Shown here: positions 44,745 to 53,435 of the stretch, in pieces
Layout of the letters: the number at the start of each line of letters is the position of its first letter
How positions within the stretch are numbered: the first letter of the stretch is position 1
Made by a program: the position numbers and the translations under genes
The notes under the pieces: generated by a model
Databases searched by the model: none
What the model saw: only the letters and a program-made list of their open reading frames with translations
Told to the model about the DNA's origin: nothing
Assembly (NCBI GenBank): GCA_018268055.1
Contig: JAFDXF010000041.1
Coordinates: 1-64,000 of the forward strand
Origin: Bacteroidota bacterium
GTDB lineage: Bacteria; Bacteroidota; Bacteroidia; Chitinophagales; Chitinophagaceae
Length of the DNA: 64,000 bases
Direction: 5' to 3'

Positions 44745-44827
44745 ATACATTTAATTCTTATTAAATGATTGTCGTTATTTACAGAACACGTTGCAAATAA
44801 TTAATGCCTATAAAAAACGAAAAATTG

Positions 44828-44835
44828 TAAATTTG
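44828..44835 (+). promoter_or_regulatory. putative -7 promoter box (TAAATTTG) for the restriction-modification operon
   Basis: Perfect TAnnTTTG match 42 nt before the first methylase ATG, in the 133-nt spacer after rnc. No proper -33 match. It suggests that the operon has its own promoter. Confidence 0.45.
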
Positions 44836-44877
44836 AAAATAGCTTATATTGTGAGAGAATAGAGAAGTATAATTATT

Positions 44878-45792
44878 ATGAAAGCAAAACCGTTTTTGAA
44901 GTGGGCAGGCGGAAAAACTCAACTTATTTCTGTTATTGAACAGACTTTGCCAAAAGATATAACACAAACAAACTTTACATACATCGAACCTTTTGTTGGT
45001 AGCGGTGCTGTTCTATTTTGGGCGTTGAACAACTATCCAAACATGAAGAAAGCTGTGATAAACGACATCAACGATGACTTAATAAACACATATAAAACTA
45101 TTGCAGATAGGCCAAAAGAGTTGATTTCGATTCTTGAAATTTTACAAAATGAATATCACGCTTTGGAGGGAAGTGAGGATAACAAAAAACTCTATTACTA
45201 CAAAAAAAGAGAATTGTACAACACAAGAAAAGAAGAACAAAGCGGACAAGCTGCTTTGTTTATTTTTCTGAATCGTACTTGCTTTAACGGCTTGTATAGA
45301 GTTAATCGCAAAAACGAGTATAATGTTCCAATGGGCGGTTACAAAAAGCCGACTATTTGTGATAAAGAGAATATATTAGCCGTAAGCGAAGCCTTACAAA
45401 AAGTAGAAATCTTGTGTGGTGATTTTGAACAAACTTTGGAACACGCAGATAAAAATTCGCTATTTTATTTTGACCCACCATACAAGCCATTAAGCGAAAC
45501 ATCAAGTTTCAATTCATATGCAAAAGATGAGTTTAACGACAAGGAACAAATCCGTCTAAAATATTTTTGCAATAAATTGGACATCTTAAATCATAATTGG
45601 ATTTTAAGTAATTCAGACGTAAAAGGTAAAGACAAAAATGATAATTTCTTTGACGAACTGTATTCAGATTTCAATATTCAACGAGTTGATGCAAAAAGAA
45701 GCATTAATGCAAATCCTGAAAAAAGAGGGAAATTAAAAGAATTACTAATTACAAATCAAGTGAATAAAAAAGAATATGTCAGACCAATTTAA
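44878..45792 (+). CDS. dpnM: DpnM/Dam-like DNA adenine methylase (GATC)
   Basis: The 304-residue N6-adenine methyltransferase of the D12/Dam class has the SAM motif FLKWAGGKTQL at the N terminus, YIEPFVGSGAVLFWAL, FLNRTCFNGLYRVNRKNEYNVPMGGY, and the catalytic motif SLFYFDPPYKPL. This order is that of M.DpnII/Dam, which methylate GATC in double-stranded DNA and protect the host from the DpnII-type nuclease encoded next. It overlaps that gene by 17 nt, giving tight coupling. The specificity is inferred from family and neighbour, not shown by the sequence. Confidence 0.92.
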   Translation: MKAKPFLKWAGGKTQLISVIEQTLPKDITQTNFTYIEPFVGSGAVLFWALNNYPNMKKAVINDINDDLINTYKTIADRPKELISILEILQNEYHALEGSEDNKKLYYYKKRELYNTRKEEQSGQAALFIFLNRTCFNGLYRVNRKNEYNVPMGGYKKPTICDKENILAVSEALQKVEILCGDFEQTLEHADKNSLFYFDPPYKPLSETSSFNSYAKDEFNDKEQIRLKYFCNKLDILNHNWILSNSDVKGKDKNDNFFDELYSDFNIQRVDAKRSINANPEKRGKLKELLITNQVNKKEYVRPI

Positions 45793-46618
45793 AACCTTTT
45801 TATCGCAACTTTCAGAAACCAATGCAACACTTGATTATTTCACAGTCTTCAAGAAAATTAAGAGTAATATAAACAAAATTGCAATTAAGTTAAATCAATT
45901 AAATTACTTGATTGGCAAAGAGGATTTGAAAGAAGCAGTTGTTGAGCTTTATGATGAAAACCCGAAAGTTTTTGAAGTTTTGGATATTCTGATTGCTATT
46001 CGTAAAAATAAGAAAGCCAAAACATTTAATAACAAAGGCGAAATTGTTTTACTTGACACCTATTTCACTTCACCCAAACTGATTTTGGAATACATTGAAG
46101 AAACTGGTTTGGCAGAAGTTTTTAGAAATAAAGATGTAACCAATTTAGTAGATTATGTTTTCGGAATTGAGGTTGGTTTAGATACAAATGCAAGAAAAAA
46201 CAGAGGCGGTGACAATATGTCAAAAGCTGTTTCAATCTTTTTTGATAAGGCTAAAATATTTTATAAAAAAGAAGTTAATAGTACTGAATTTCTTGAAATT
46301 GAAAGTTTAGGAGCAGATGTAAAGCGTTTTGATTTTGTGATCAAAACTAAAAAGAAAACCTATCTGATTGAAACTAATTTTTACAATACAGGTGGCTCTA
46401 AATTAAATGAGGTTGCAAGAGCTTACTCTGATGTTGCACCAAAAATCAATCAATACGAAAATTACGAGTTTGTTTGGATTACCGATGGGCATGGTTGGTT
46501 TACTGCAAAAAACAAATTGGAGGAAGCATATAACATAATTCCAAGTTTGTATAATTTGACAACCCTTGAGGGATTTATAAGGAAAATTCAAAAGGAAGAA
46601 ATAAATAGTGAATGGTAA
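45776..46618 (+). CDS. dpnB: DpnII-family type II restriction endonuclease (GATC)
   Basis: The 280-residue protein resembles R.DpnII throughout: an N-terminal SxLSxTxATLDYFTVFxKI segment, NLVDYVFGIEVGLDTNARKNRGGDNMSKAV, the PD-(D/E)xK-type catalytic core RFDFVIKTKKKTYLIETNFYNTGGSKLNE, and VWITDGHGWFTAKNKLEEAYNIIPSLYNL. Enzymes of this family cut unmethylated GATC. The frame is intact and full length, so the system is probably active. It overlaps the methylase upstream by 17 nt and the unknown gene downstream by 7 nt. This compact arrangement keeps nuclease and protection in a fixed ratio. Confidence 0.92.
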   Translation: MSDQFKTFLSQLSETNATLDYFTVFKKIKSNINKIAIKLNQLNYLIGKEDLKEAVVELYDENPKVFEVLDILIAIRKNKKAKTFNNKGEIVLLDTYFTSPKLILEYIEETGLAEVFRNKDVTNLVDYVFGIEVGLDTNARKNRGGDNMSKAVSIFFDKAKIFYKKEVNSTEFLEIESLGADVKRFDFVIKTKKKTYLIETNFYNTGGSKLNEVARAYSDVAPKINQYENYEFVWITDGHGWFTAKNKLEEAYNIIPSLYNLTTLEGFIRKIQKEEINSEW

Positions 46619-47178
46619 AAAGTAAAGCACTTAAAACACCACATATGATCGTTAAAGGTATTGAACCTTTGGTCATAATTGAAGTAAACGACACTTATAT
46701 TTTAGGCGTTTACCAAGGTTCTTTGTCTGATTATGATTTATTACTTAGATACAGACAGAAAGATGAAAATACAAAATCGGGTTGGTCAAGAATCAGAACA
46801 CCGAAACATATACATTGGGCAGTAGATGCAATTATAAAAATGCACCATAATGACAATGAAACTAAAAGGTTTTTACAATTTTTAATCGATTTATGGGACA
46901 ATCAAATCCAGCCTTTAAATACGGATAAAGAAAGAAACTTACTTTTAGATGTCGAAAAGTTAAAGAACGAAGCTAATACGGAAGCAGGCAAATATCCCGA
47001 ATTAGCAAACAAAGGAGAATATAGTATTAAGTTTCTTTATCTTATTGCGAAGCTTTTAATGATACAAGAGAAAACTAATTTATCAACAGCTTTTATGTTT
47101 AAGAATTTACTAAAAGCACTCGAAGCACACAAAGATATTTACAAGATTATTTCTATAGCAACGCATAATAGGAGATAA
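46612..47178 (+). CDS. unknown protein of the DpnII-type restriction-modification operon, 188 residues
   Basis: I do not recognise a named domain. The N-terminal ~70 residues look beta-rich and open (IVKGIEPLVIIEVNDTYILGVYQGSLSDYDLLLRYRQ), followed by WSRIRTPKHIHWAVDAIIKMH and a mainly helical C-terminal half (FLQFLIDLWDNQIQPL, ANKGEYSIKFLYLIAKLLMIQEKTNLSTAFMFKNLLKALEAH). Charged and aromatic residues alternate; there is no signal peptide or membrane helix. It is embedded between the nuclease (7-nt overlap) and the second methylase (no gap). The pneumococcal DpnII operon has only dpnM, dpnA and dpnB, so this gene is an addition. A helper, regulator or anti-self-damage role is inference from position. 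Confidence 0.85.
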   Translation: MVKSKALKTPHMIVKGIEPLVIIEVNDTYILGVYQGSLSDYDLLLRYRQKDENTKSGWSRIRTPKHIHWAVDAIIKMHHNDNETKRFLQFLIDLWDNQIQPLNTDKERNLLLDVEKLKNEANTEAGKYPELANKGEYSIKFLYLIAKLLMIQEKTNLSTAFMFKNLLKALEAHKDIYKIISIATHNRR

Positions 47179-48057
47179 ATGATAACACCTTATTTCAAAT
47201 CAGACGACAAAGACTTCTATCTTCTTCAAGGAGATACGATGAAGCTATTGCCTGAATTTGAACATAAGTTTGATATGGTTTTTGCCGACCCTCCTTATTT
47301 TCTTTCTAACAACGGTTTATCCATTCAAAACGGGCAAATTGTTAGTGTAAATAAAGGTAAATGGGATAAATCAGAAGGCTTTGAATTTATCAACAATTTT
47401 AATAGGCAATGGCTTTCGTTGATTCGGGATAAAATGAAGGATGATGCTACCATTTGGATAAGTGGCACCATGCACAACATTTTTTCTGTTGGACAAATCT
47501 TGACTGAATTAGGGTTTAAAATTTTGAATATCATTACTTGGGAAAAAACGAATCCACCACCCAATTTTTCGTGCAGATACTTTACCTATTCAACTGAACA
47601 AATTATTTGGGCAAGAAAAAGTGAAAAAGTTCCGCATTATTTCAATTACGAATTAATGAAGCAACTTAATGGCAATAAACAAATGAAAGATGTTTGGAAA
47701 TTACCGGCAATCGCACCTTGGGAAAAATCTTGTGGTAAACACCCAACACAAAAGCCGTTATCGGTTTTAACTCGTTTGATTTTAGCTTCGACAAAACCAA
47801 ATGCTTGGGTTTTAGACCCTTTTGCAGGGAGTTCAACAACAGGTATTGCCGCTAATTTAGCTAACAGACGATTTTTAGGAATCGACCAAGAAGAAGAGTT
47901 TTTGACTATCAGCAAAAACAGAAAATTTGAAATTGAAAACCCTAAAACTTCAGCAACATATAGGCAGAAAATTGGCGGCTTCAATAATAAAAGTGAACTT
48001 GAATTGTTTTTATCCGAAGAGCCACTATCAGAGTATATAAATGATATAAAATGGTAA
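47179..48057 (+). CDS. dpnA: DpnA-like second adenine methyltransferase
   Basis: The 292-residue N4/N6-type methyltransferase has the catalytic motif MVFADPPYFLSNNGLSIQNGQIVSV and the SAM motif LDPFAGSSTTGIAANLANRRFLGIDQEEEF in the beta-class order. Strings such as GKWDKSEGFEFINNFNRQW, ITWEKTNPPPNFSCRYFTYSTEQIIWARKSEK and GKHPTQKPLSVLTRLILAST closely follow pneumococcal DpnA, which methylates GATC on single-stranded DNA and shields incoming plasmid DNA during transformation. By that parallel, this gene may let the host accept foreign single-stranded DNA. It is the last gene of the four-gene operon. Confidence 0.92.
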   Translation: MITPYFKSDDKDFYLLQGDTMKLLPEFEHKFDMVFADPPYFLSNNGLSIQNGQIVSVNKGKWDKSEGFEFINNFNRQWLSLIRDKMKDDATIWISGTMHNIFSVGQILTELGFKILNIITWEKTNPPPNFSCRYFTYSTEQIIWARKSEKVPHYFNYELMKQLNGNKQMKDVWKLPAIAPWEKSCGKHPTQKPLSVLTRLILASTKPNAWVLDPFAGSSTTGIAANLANRRFLGIDQEEEFLTISKNRKFEIENPKTSATYRQKIGGFNNKSELELFLSEEPLSEYINDIKW

Positions 48058-48192
48058 AGGGAGAATAAACATTATTTAATTATAGTCTAAATGCTCACAA
48101 TGCCTTTATAGAACTTATTTTCGGTAGCCTTATCCTCCATTCCCTTTTTAAAACCAAAATACCTTCTCAAAATTTCAAGAGTAGTAAAATTT

Positions 48193-48594
48193 TCACCTCC
48201 TTTCCTGACACAGTTCAATCAAAATGCCATTGGTAGTTTTTGGATGTAGAAAGCAAACCAATTTATTATCGGCGCCAATTTTTGGATGCTCATTCAATAA
48301 AATAAAACCTTCCGATTGCAGCCTTTTCATTTCAGCTTCAATATCTGCAACGTCAAAAGCTATATGATGAATGCCTTCTCCTTTTTTTTCTACAAAACGA
48401 GCAATGACTCCTTCCGGTTCAGTACTTTCCAACAGTTCAATTTTATTTGGCCCCGTTTGAAAGAAAGCAGTATTTACTTTTTCACCTGTTACCGATTCTG
48501 TTTTATAGCAATGGGTATTCAGTAATTTTTCAAATAAAGGGATAGAATCTGACAAATTTTTGACAGCAATGCCAATATGTTCAATTTTTTTCAT
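48193..48594 (-). CDS. mce: methylmalonyl-CoA epimerase
   Basis: The 133-residue VOC-fold enzyme converts (S)- to (R)-methylmalonyl-CoA in propionyl-CoA metabolism. It starts with KIEHIGIAVKNL (metal His) and has VTGEKVNTAFFQTGPNKIELLES, EGIHHIAFDVADIEAEMKRL and KTTNGILIELCQ with the metal-binding Glu. Size and order fit MCEE. The mutase genes are not in the window. A TACATTTT element 25 nt upstream (one mismatch) could be its -7 box. Confidence 0.92.
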   Translation of the reverse strand: MKKIEHIGIAVKNLSDSIPLFEKLLNTHCYKTESVTGEKVNTAFFQTGPNKIELLESTEPEGVIARFVEKKGEGIHHIAFDVADIEAEMKRLQSEGFILLNEHPKIGADNKLVCFLHPKTTNGILIELCQERR

Positions 48595-48646
48595 AAAAAT
48601 AGTATTGCGAATTTGGTAAAATGTAGTCGCAAAGCGAATTTAACCC

Positions 48647-48677
48647 TTTCCGCTTAGACCCTTTTGAGTTAATTTTG
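48647..48677 (+). promoter_or_regulatory. promoter for iscS (TTTC - 19 nt - TAATTTTG)
   Basis: Perfect TAnnTTTG at 48670-48677 with TTTC at 48647-48650, 19 nt upstream (consensus TTTG). It leaves a leader of about 35 nt before iscS. This is the second-best two-box promoter in the window. Confidence 0.55.
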
Positions 48678-48718
48678 CAACAGAAACAAACCAAAGAATT
48701 CACAGAATATTTCAACTT

Positions 48719-49936
48719 ATGTTACAACTTCCTATTTATTTAGATCACAGTGCTACTACGCCTTGTGATCCTCGTGTAGTAGATGCAATGCTTCCTTATT
48801 TTACCAAGAATTTTGGTAATGCTGCAAGCCGTAATCACCCATTTGGCTGGGCTGCAGAAGAAGCAGTGGATTATGCTCGTGAGCAGGTAGCCAAATTGGT
48901 TGGCTGCGATCCTAAAGAAATTATTTTTACCAGCGGAGCAACAGAGTCCGATAACCTTGCTTTGAAAGGTGTTTTTGAAATGTATGCAAGCAAAGGCAAT
49001 CACATCATCACTTGCAATATTGAACACAAAGCAGTGCTTGATACATGCAAGCATATTGAAAAAGAAGGCGGCGAAGTAACTTATCTCAAAGCAACCGAAA
49101 ATGGGTTGATCGACTTAGCAGAATTAGAAGCAGCGATTAAGCCTACTACAATTTTGATTGCCATTATGTATGCCAATAATGAAATTGGTACTGTAATGCC
49201 GGTGAAAGAAATCAGTGCGATTGCTAAAAAGCATAACGTACTTTTCTTTACAGATGCTACACAAGCAGTAGGAAAAATTCCGGTGAATGTGATGAGTGAT
49301 GGTATAGACCTGATGGCTTTTTCCGCACATAAATTATACGGGCCAAAAGGCGTAGGTGCATTGTATGTGCGTCGGAAAAATCCAAGAGTGAAGGTAACTG
49401 CACAGATAGACGGTGGCGGGCATGAAAGAGGAATGAGAAGTGGAACACTGAACGTAACAGGCATTGTAGGTTTTGGAAAAGCCTGCGAAATCTGTATGAA
49501 TGAAATGGAAGAAGAAACAAAAAAATTAAGTGTCTTACGCGATAAATTACAAAATGCACTTTTAAAGATTGAAGAAAGCTATTTGAATGGGGATAAAGAT
49601 CACAAACTACCGCATGTTACAAATATTTCATTTAAGTATGTAGAAGGCGAAGGGTTGATGATGGGTTTCAATAAAAATATTGCAGTATCATCAGGTTCTG
49701 CTTGTACTTCAGCATCTTTAGAGCCTTCTTATGTGTTGAAAGCTTTGGGCTTAGGTGATGATTTGGCACATAGTTCTCTGCGCTTTGGATTGGGCAGATT
49801 TACAACTGAAGAACAAATTGACTATACGATAGAGCAAGTAACAAACACAGTAAATAAATTAAGAGAAATGAGTCCGCTTTGGGAAATGTTCAAAGAAGGA
49901 ATTGATTTAGACACTGTAGAATGGGCACATCATTAA
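48719..49936 (+). CDS. iscS: IscS, cysteine desulfurase
   Basis: The 405-residue PLP enzyme takes sulfur from cysteine for Fe-S cluster assembly. Motifs are [34 protein letters not shown] segments, [30 protein letters not shown], the PLP Lys in [12 protein letters not shown] (~203) and the persulfide Cys in [21 protein letters not shown] (~326). The Bacteroidota-type insert and C terminus are normal. It leads iscS-iscU-iscA; no hscA, hscB, fdx or iscR follow. Confidence 0.96.
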   Translation: MLQLPIYLDHSATTPCDPRVVDAMLPYFTKNFGNAASRNHPFGWAAEEAVDYAREQVAKLVGCDPKEIIFTSGATESDNLALKGVFEMYASKGNHIITCNIEHKAVLDTCKHIEKEGGEVTYLKATENGLIDLAELEAAIKPTTILIAIMYANNEIGTVMPVKEISAIAKKHNVLFFTDATQAVGKIPVNVMSDGIDLMAFSAHKLYGPKGVGALYVRRKNPRVKVTAQIDGGGHERGMRSGTLNVTGIVGFGKACEICMNEMEEETKKLSVLRDKLQNALLKIEESYLNGDKDHKLPHVTNISFKYVEGEGLMMGFNKNIAVSSGSACTSASLEPSYVLKALGLGDDLAHSSLRFGLGRFTTEEQIDYTIEQVTNTVNKLREMSPLWEMFKEGIDLDTVEWAHH

Positions 49937-50017
49937 GATGTTGAAATTTAATTCGCAATGGCAGAATATAAACAGAAATATAAAACAATCTTTAACATTT
50001 AAAAATCAACAATAGTT

Positions 50018-50437
50018 ATGGCATACAGCGACAAAGTAATAGACCACTATCATAATCCCAAAAATGTGGGTACATTAGATAAAAGCAAAAACAATGTAGG
50101 CACTGGTTTAGTGGGCGCACCTGAATGTGGCGACGTAATGCGTTTGCAAATTGAAGTGGATGAAGTTTCCGGCGTGATTAAAGACGCAAAGTTCAAAACG
50201 TTTGGTTGCGGCTCTGCCATTGCATCATCATCTTTGGCTACAGAATGGCTGAAAGGAAAATCGGTGGATGAAGCAGCGAAGATTGATAACATGGACATTG
50301 TAGAAGAATTAAATCTTCCACCGGTGAAAATTCACTGCTCTGTATTGGCCGAAGATGCAATCAAGGCAGCTATCAATGATTATCGTAAGAAAAATGGCTT
50401 GGAAGAATTGAAGTTCAATGAAAGTGTAGTACACTAA
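50018..50437 (+). CDS. iscU: IscU, Fe-S cluster scaffold
   Basis: The 139-residue scaffold holds the nascent cluster with Cys37, Asp39 (GAPECGDVM), Cys64 (TFGCGSAIASSS) and Cys107 (KIHCSVLAEDA). The HscA-binding motif LPPVK is at 100-104, though no hscA is near. The protein lacks nothing expected and lies 81 nt after iscS. Confidence 0.96.
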   Translation: MAYSDKVIDHYHNPKNVGTLDKSKNNVGTGLVGAPECGDVMRLQIEVDEVSGVIKDAKFKTFGCGSAIASSSLATEWLKGKSVDEAAKIDNMDIVEELNLPPVKIHCSVLAEDAIKAAINDYRKKNGLEELKFNESVVH

Positions 50438-50450
50438 AAATATAGCACAA

Positions 50451-50792
50451 TTGGAAAACGGAATATACATAAGTGATAAAGCAAAAGTTAAAGTGCAACA
50501 ACTGATGGCTGACGCAGGCATTGGCGCAGATGATACATATTTTTTAAGAGTAGGTGTTGTGGGTGGCGGTTGCTCCGGTTTGAGTTACAAATTGGATTTT
50601 GATAATGAAACAAAACCAATGGATCAGGTATTTGAAGATAACGGTATGAAAGTGGTAACAGACTTGAAGAGTTTCTTATACCTTGTCAATACAATGCTTG
50701 ACTTCAGTGACGGACTGAACGGAAAAGGATTTTTCTTCAGCAACCCGAATGCGAGCCGAAGTTGTGGCTGTGGAGAAAGTTTTGCAGTGTAA
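50451..50792 (+). CDS. iscA: IscA-type A-type Fe-S carrier
   Basis: The 113-residue A-type carrier has the three conserved cysteines: Cys41 in VVGGGCSGLSYKLDF and Cys105/Cys107 in SRSCGCGESFAV. It passes clusters to target proteins. The start is TTG 50451, 13 nt after iscU; no ATG is close to the conserved N terminus. It ends the isc cluster, and a clear terminator follows 25 nt after the stop. Confidence 0.92.
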   Translation: MENGIYISDKAKVKVQQLMADAGIGADDTYFLRVGVVGGGCSGLSYKLDFDNETKPMDQVFEDNGMKVVTDLKSFLYLVNTMLDFSDGLNGKGFFFSNPNASRSCGCGESFAV

Positions 50793-50817
50793 TAAAATTT
50801 TAACTGAATGAATTACA

Positions 50818-50850
50818 AAGCCCTTCTGAAATGGAGGGCTTCTTTATTTT
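50818..50850 (+). terminator. Rho-independent terminator after iscA
   Basis: Perfect 7-bp stem AAGCCCT (50818-50824) / AGGGCTT (50835-50841), 10-nt loop, followed by a T-rich tail (CTTTATTTT). Confidence 0.85.
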
Positions 50851-50924
50851 ACTCATTTTTGAATATTTAAACAATCTCTACCGATAAAATACGACTGCTT
50901 TGACTTATTTTGCATCATTCTATT

Positions 50925-51644
50925 ATGTGGCCTGTTTGTAAAAAAGAACTCAGTCAATTTTTTAGTAGCCTTACCGGATACATTGCAATCGTAGTGTTTC
51001 TCTTGGTGAATGGCTTAGTGCTTTTTGTATTTGATGATAATATTTTTGATTTTGGTTATGCCACACTCGATAAATTCTTTCAGTTGGCGCCTTGGGTTTT
51101 ATTATTATTGATTCCCGCTATTACCATGCGTAGCTTTGCCGAAGAATTTAAAACAAACACGTATGAAATTTTGCAAACAAGGCCGTTGACTCGCTGGCAA
51201 ATTATTATTGGAAAATATTTCGGAAGTCTATTGGTAGTGTTCATTGCATTGCTACCTACAATCATTTATGTTTTTTCTATACAAAAATTATCAACCGGCG
51301 AAGGGCTTGATATGGGCGCTACCATTGGTGCTTATATCGGATTGTTTTTTCTAGCTGCTGTTTTCACTGCTATTGGAATTGGTTGCAGCAGTTTTACCAA
51401 CAATGCTGTAGTAGCATTTATTGTAGGATTGATTGCTTGCGCTTTGCTTTATTATGGATTTAATGCCATTAGTAAATTGCCGGCATTGACCAATGGTGCA
51501 GATTACTATGTAGAAATGGCCGGAATAGATTTTCACTATCACAGCATCAGTCGCGGCTTGATAGATTCAAGAGATATAATTTATTTTCTATCTGTGATTA
51601 TAGTATTTCTATTTATTACCAACCGTAATCTGCAAAAAAGATAA
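50925..51644 (+). CDS. gldF: GldF, ABC transporter permease of the gliding-motility system
   Basis: The 239-residue membrane protein (from ATG 50925) has six predicted helices of the ABC-2 permease type: IAIVVFLLVNGLVLFVF, APWVLLLLIPAITMRSFAEEFKTNTYEIL, YFGSLLVVFIALLPTIIYVF, IGAYIGLFFLAAVFTAIGIG, VVAFIVGLIACALLYYGF and IIYFLSVIIVFLFIT. RSFAEEFKTNTYEILQTRPL is a typical GldF string. The frame begins at TTG 50910, but ATG 50925 gives the normal N terminus. It overlaps gldG by 1 nt (TAATG). The ATPase gldA is not in the window. Confidence 0.93.
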   Translation: MWPVCKKELSQFFSSLTGYIAIVVFLLVNGLVLFVFDDNIFDFGYATLDKFFQLAPWVLLLLIPAITMRSFAEEFKTNTYEILQTRPLTRWQIIIGKYFGSLLVVFIALLPTIIYVFSIQKLSTGEGLDMGATIGAYIGLFFLAAVFTAIGIGCSSFTNNAVVAFIVGLIACALLYYGFNAISKLPALTNGADYYVEMAGIDFHYHSISRGLIDSRDIIYFLSVIIVFLFITNRNLQKR

Positions 51645-53392
51645 TGAAGGCACTCAACAAAATATTTGTTTCAAAATATGGTTGGCTTTTGCTGATTGCA
51701 GGATTGTTAGCGATAAACTATTTCGCTTCTATCGTTCACTTCAGGATTGATTTAACGAAAGAAAAAAGATATACCCTTAGCAATGTAACCAATAGATACC
51801 TCAGTAAATTAGATGATAAAGTACAAATTGATGTTTTTCTGAAAGGCGATTTTCCTTCCGGTTTCAGAAAATTAGCGGGCACGACAAAGGAATTTTTGAG
51901 TTTACTCAAAGACAGAAATAGTGCTAAAATTCAATATCGTTTTATCGCACCTACAGAAACAATGGACGACGCCAAAACGATTTATGGAGACTCATTGGTA
52001 AAAATGGGTGCCATCCCGATCAACCTTACGGTGCAAAAGAAAGAAGGACAAAGCAGCAATATCATTTTTCCTGTAGCTGTTTTGCATTATAAAGGCAAAC
52101 AGGAGTTGGTGAATTTATATCCCGGCGCCAGCAGTCGTATTTCTCAAGATGAAATAAATAGTGCTGAAGCATTGATGGAATATCAGTTTGTAAAAGCATT
52201 GGATAAAATCACAACTGATAAACACCCTGCTGTTGCTTACTCAATGGGTAATGGAGAACCGACAGATAGCCGGACCTATCAATTGGCTGAGTCTATTAAG
52301 AAAGAATATCAGTTGGGCTTGGTGAATTTAAACGTACTTCCAAAAATACCTGAAGCAGTAGATGTGTTGATGATTGTAAAGCCTTCCAAACAATTTACAG
52401 AAGATGAAAAATTGAAAATTGATCAGTTTGTAATGCGTGGTGGGAAGCTGCTCTGTTTCATTGATAACTTATATGCCGAGCAGGACAGCCTTTCTATGAA
52501 GCCGGAAACAATTGCTTACGATAGAAACTTAAACTTGACGGATTTGTTTTTCCGTTATGGACTTCGCATTAATACCGATTTGGTAATGAGTTTGGAATGT
52601 GATGTGTTGCCATTCGTTGTTGGTGGAAATGCAGCAAACCCTCAAATGGAATTTTTGCCTTGGAATTATTATCCATTATTGGTTGGAACAAATAATAGAA
52701 TAACCAAAGGATTGGGTTATGTATCCAGTAGATTTGCAAATTCTATTGATACAATTGCGGTAAAAGATGTACGGAAAGAAAAATTATTGGTTACCTCTAA
52801 AAATTCAAGAACGATTAGTACGCCTGCACTCATCAGCTTGAATGAAAATAAAACTACACCCGAAGATAATCAGTTCAGAAGAGACAGCATTCCGGTAGCA
52901 ATGTTGCTGGAAGGGAAATTTTTATCCTTATATCGTAATAGATTGACTACTGTACAAGCAGATACTTTAAAAGCAATCGGCGAAAGCTTTTTACCTAATT
53001 CCGAAGACAGCAAAATAATCGTTGTAGCAGATGGCGATATGTTGTTTAATGAATATATACCGGGCGAAAATCCGAATGCAGCCCCTGAGCCTTTACCGAT
53101 GGGTTGGAACAAATACACTTATACAGAATATTTGAAACAATCTTCTTTTAGCAAATTGTTTGTTCCGGTTGCCAATCAAAATTTTTTGCAGAACTGCTTA
53201 GAGTATCTGACAAGCAATCCTGCCATTAGTGAAACGAGAAATAAAGATATTGTTTTACGGCTATTGGATTCTAAGAAAGTGAAAGAGAATAAAAGTACTT
53301 GGCAGTTGATCAACATTGCTTTACCAGTTTTACTACTTATCATTTGTGGATGGTTTTATCAAGAAATCAGGAAAAGAAAATATGCCGAATAG
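51644..53392 (+). CDS. gldG: GldG, gliding-motility ABC transporter component
   Basis: The 582-residue protein has one N-terminal transmembrane helix (YGWLLLIAGLLAINYFASIV), a large periplasmic domain (LDDKVQIDVFLKGDFPSGFRKL, YSMGNGEPTDSRTYQLAESIKKEYQL) and a C-terminal helix (INIALPVLLLIICGWFYQEIRKRK). It pairs with GldF and GldA in the putative ABC transporter needed for gliding in Flavobacterium. Many non-gliding Bacteroidota also carry it, so motility cannot be concluded. Translation is coupled to gldF. Confidence 0.93.
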   Translation: MKALNKIFVSKYGWLLLIAGLLAINYFASIVHFRIDLTKEKRYTLSNVTNRYLSKLDDKVQIDVFLKGDFPSGFRKLAGTTKEFLSLLKDRNSAKIQYRFIAPTETMDDAKTIYGDSLVKMGAIPINLTVQKKEGQSSNIIFPVAVLHYKGKQELVNLYPGASSRISQDEINSAEALMEYQFVKALDKITTDKHPAVAYSMGNGEPTDSRTYQLAESIKKEYQLGLVNLNVLPKIPEAVDVLMIVKPSKQFTEDEKLKIDQFVMRGGKLLCFIDNLYAEQDSLSMKPETIAYDRNLNLTDLFFRYGLRINTDLVMSLECDVLPFVVGGNAANPQMEFLPWNYYPLLVGTNNRITKGLGYVSSRFANSIDTIAVKDVRKEKLLVTSKNSRTISTPALISLNENKTTPEDNQFRRDSIPVAMLLEGKFLSLYRNRLTTVQADTLKAIGESFLPNSEDSKIIVVADGDMLFNEYIPGENPNAAPEPLPMGWNKYTYTEYLKQSSFSKLFVPVANQNFLQNCLEYLTSNPAISETRNKDIVLRLLDSKKVKENKSTWQLINIALPVLLLIICGWFYQEIRKRKYAE

Positions 53393-53409
53393 CATGATGC
53401 TACTACCTT

Positions 53410-53417
53410 TATCTTTG
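53410..53417 (+). promoter_or_regulatory. putative -7 promoter box (TATCTTTG) for the TerC-family gene
   Basis: Perfect TAnnTTTG match, 18 nt before the ATG and 17 nt after the gldG stop. No -33 box at the expected distance. Confidence 0.4.
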
Positions 53418-53435
53418 TACCTATTATCATTTTAA

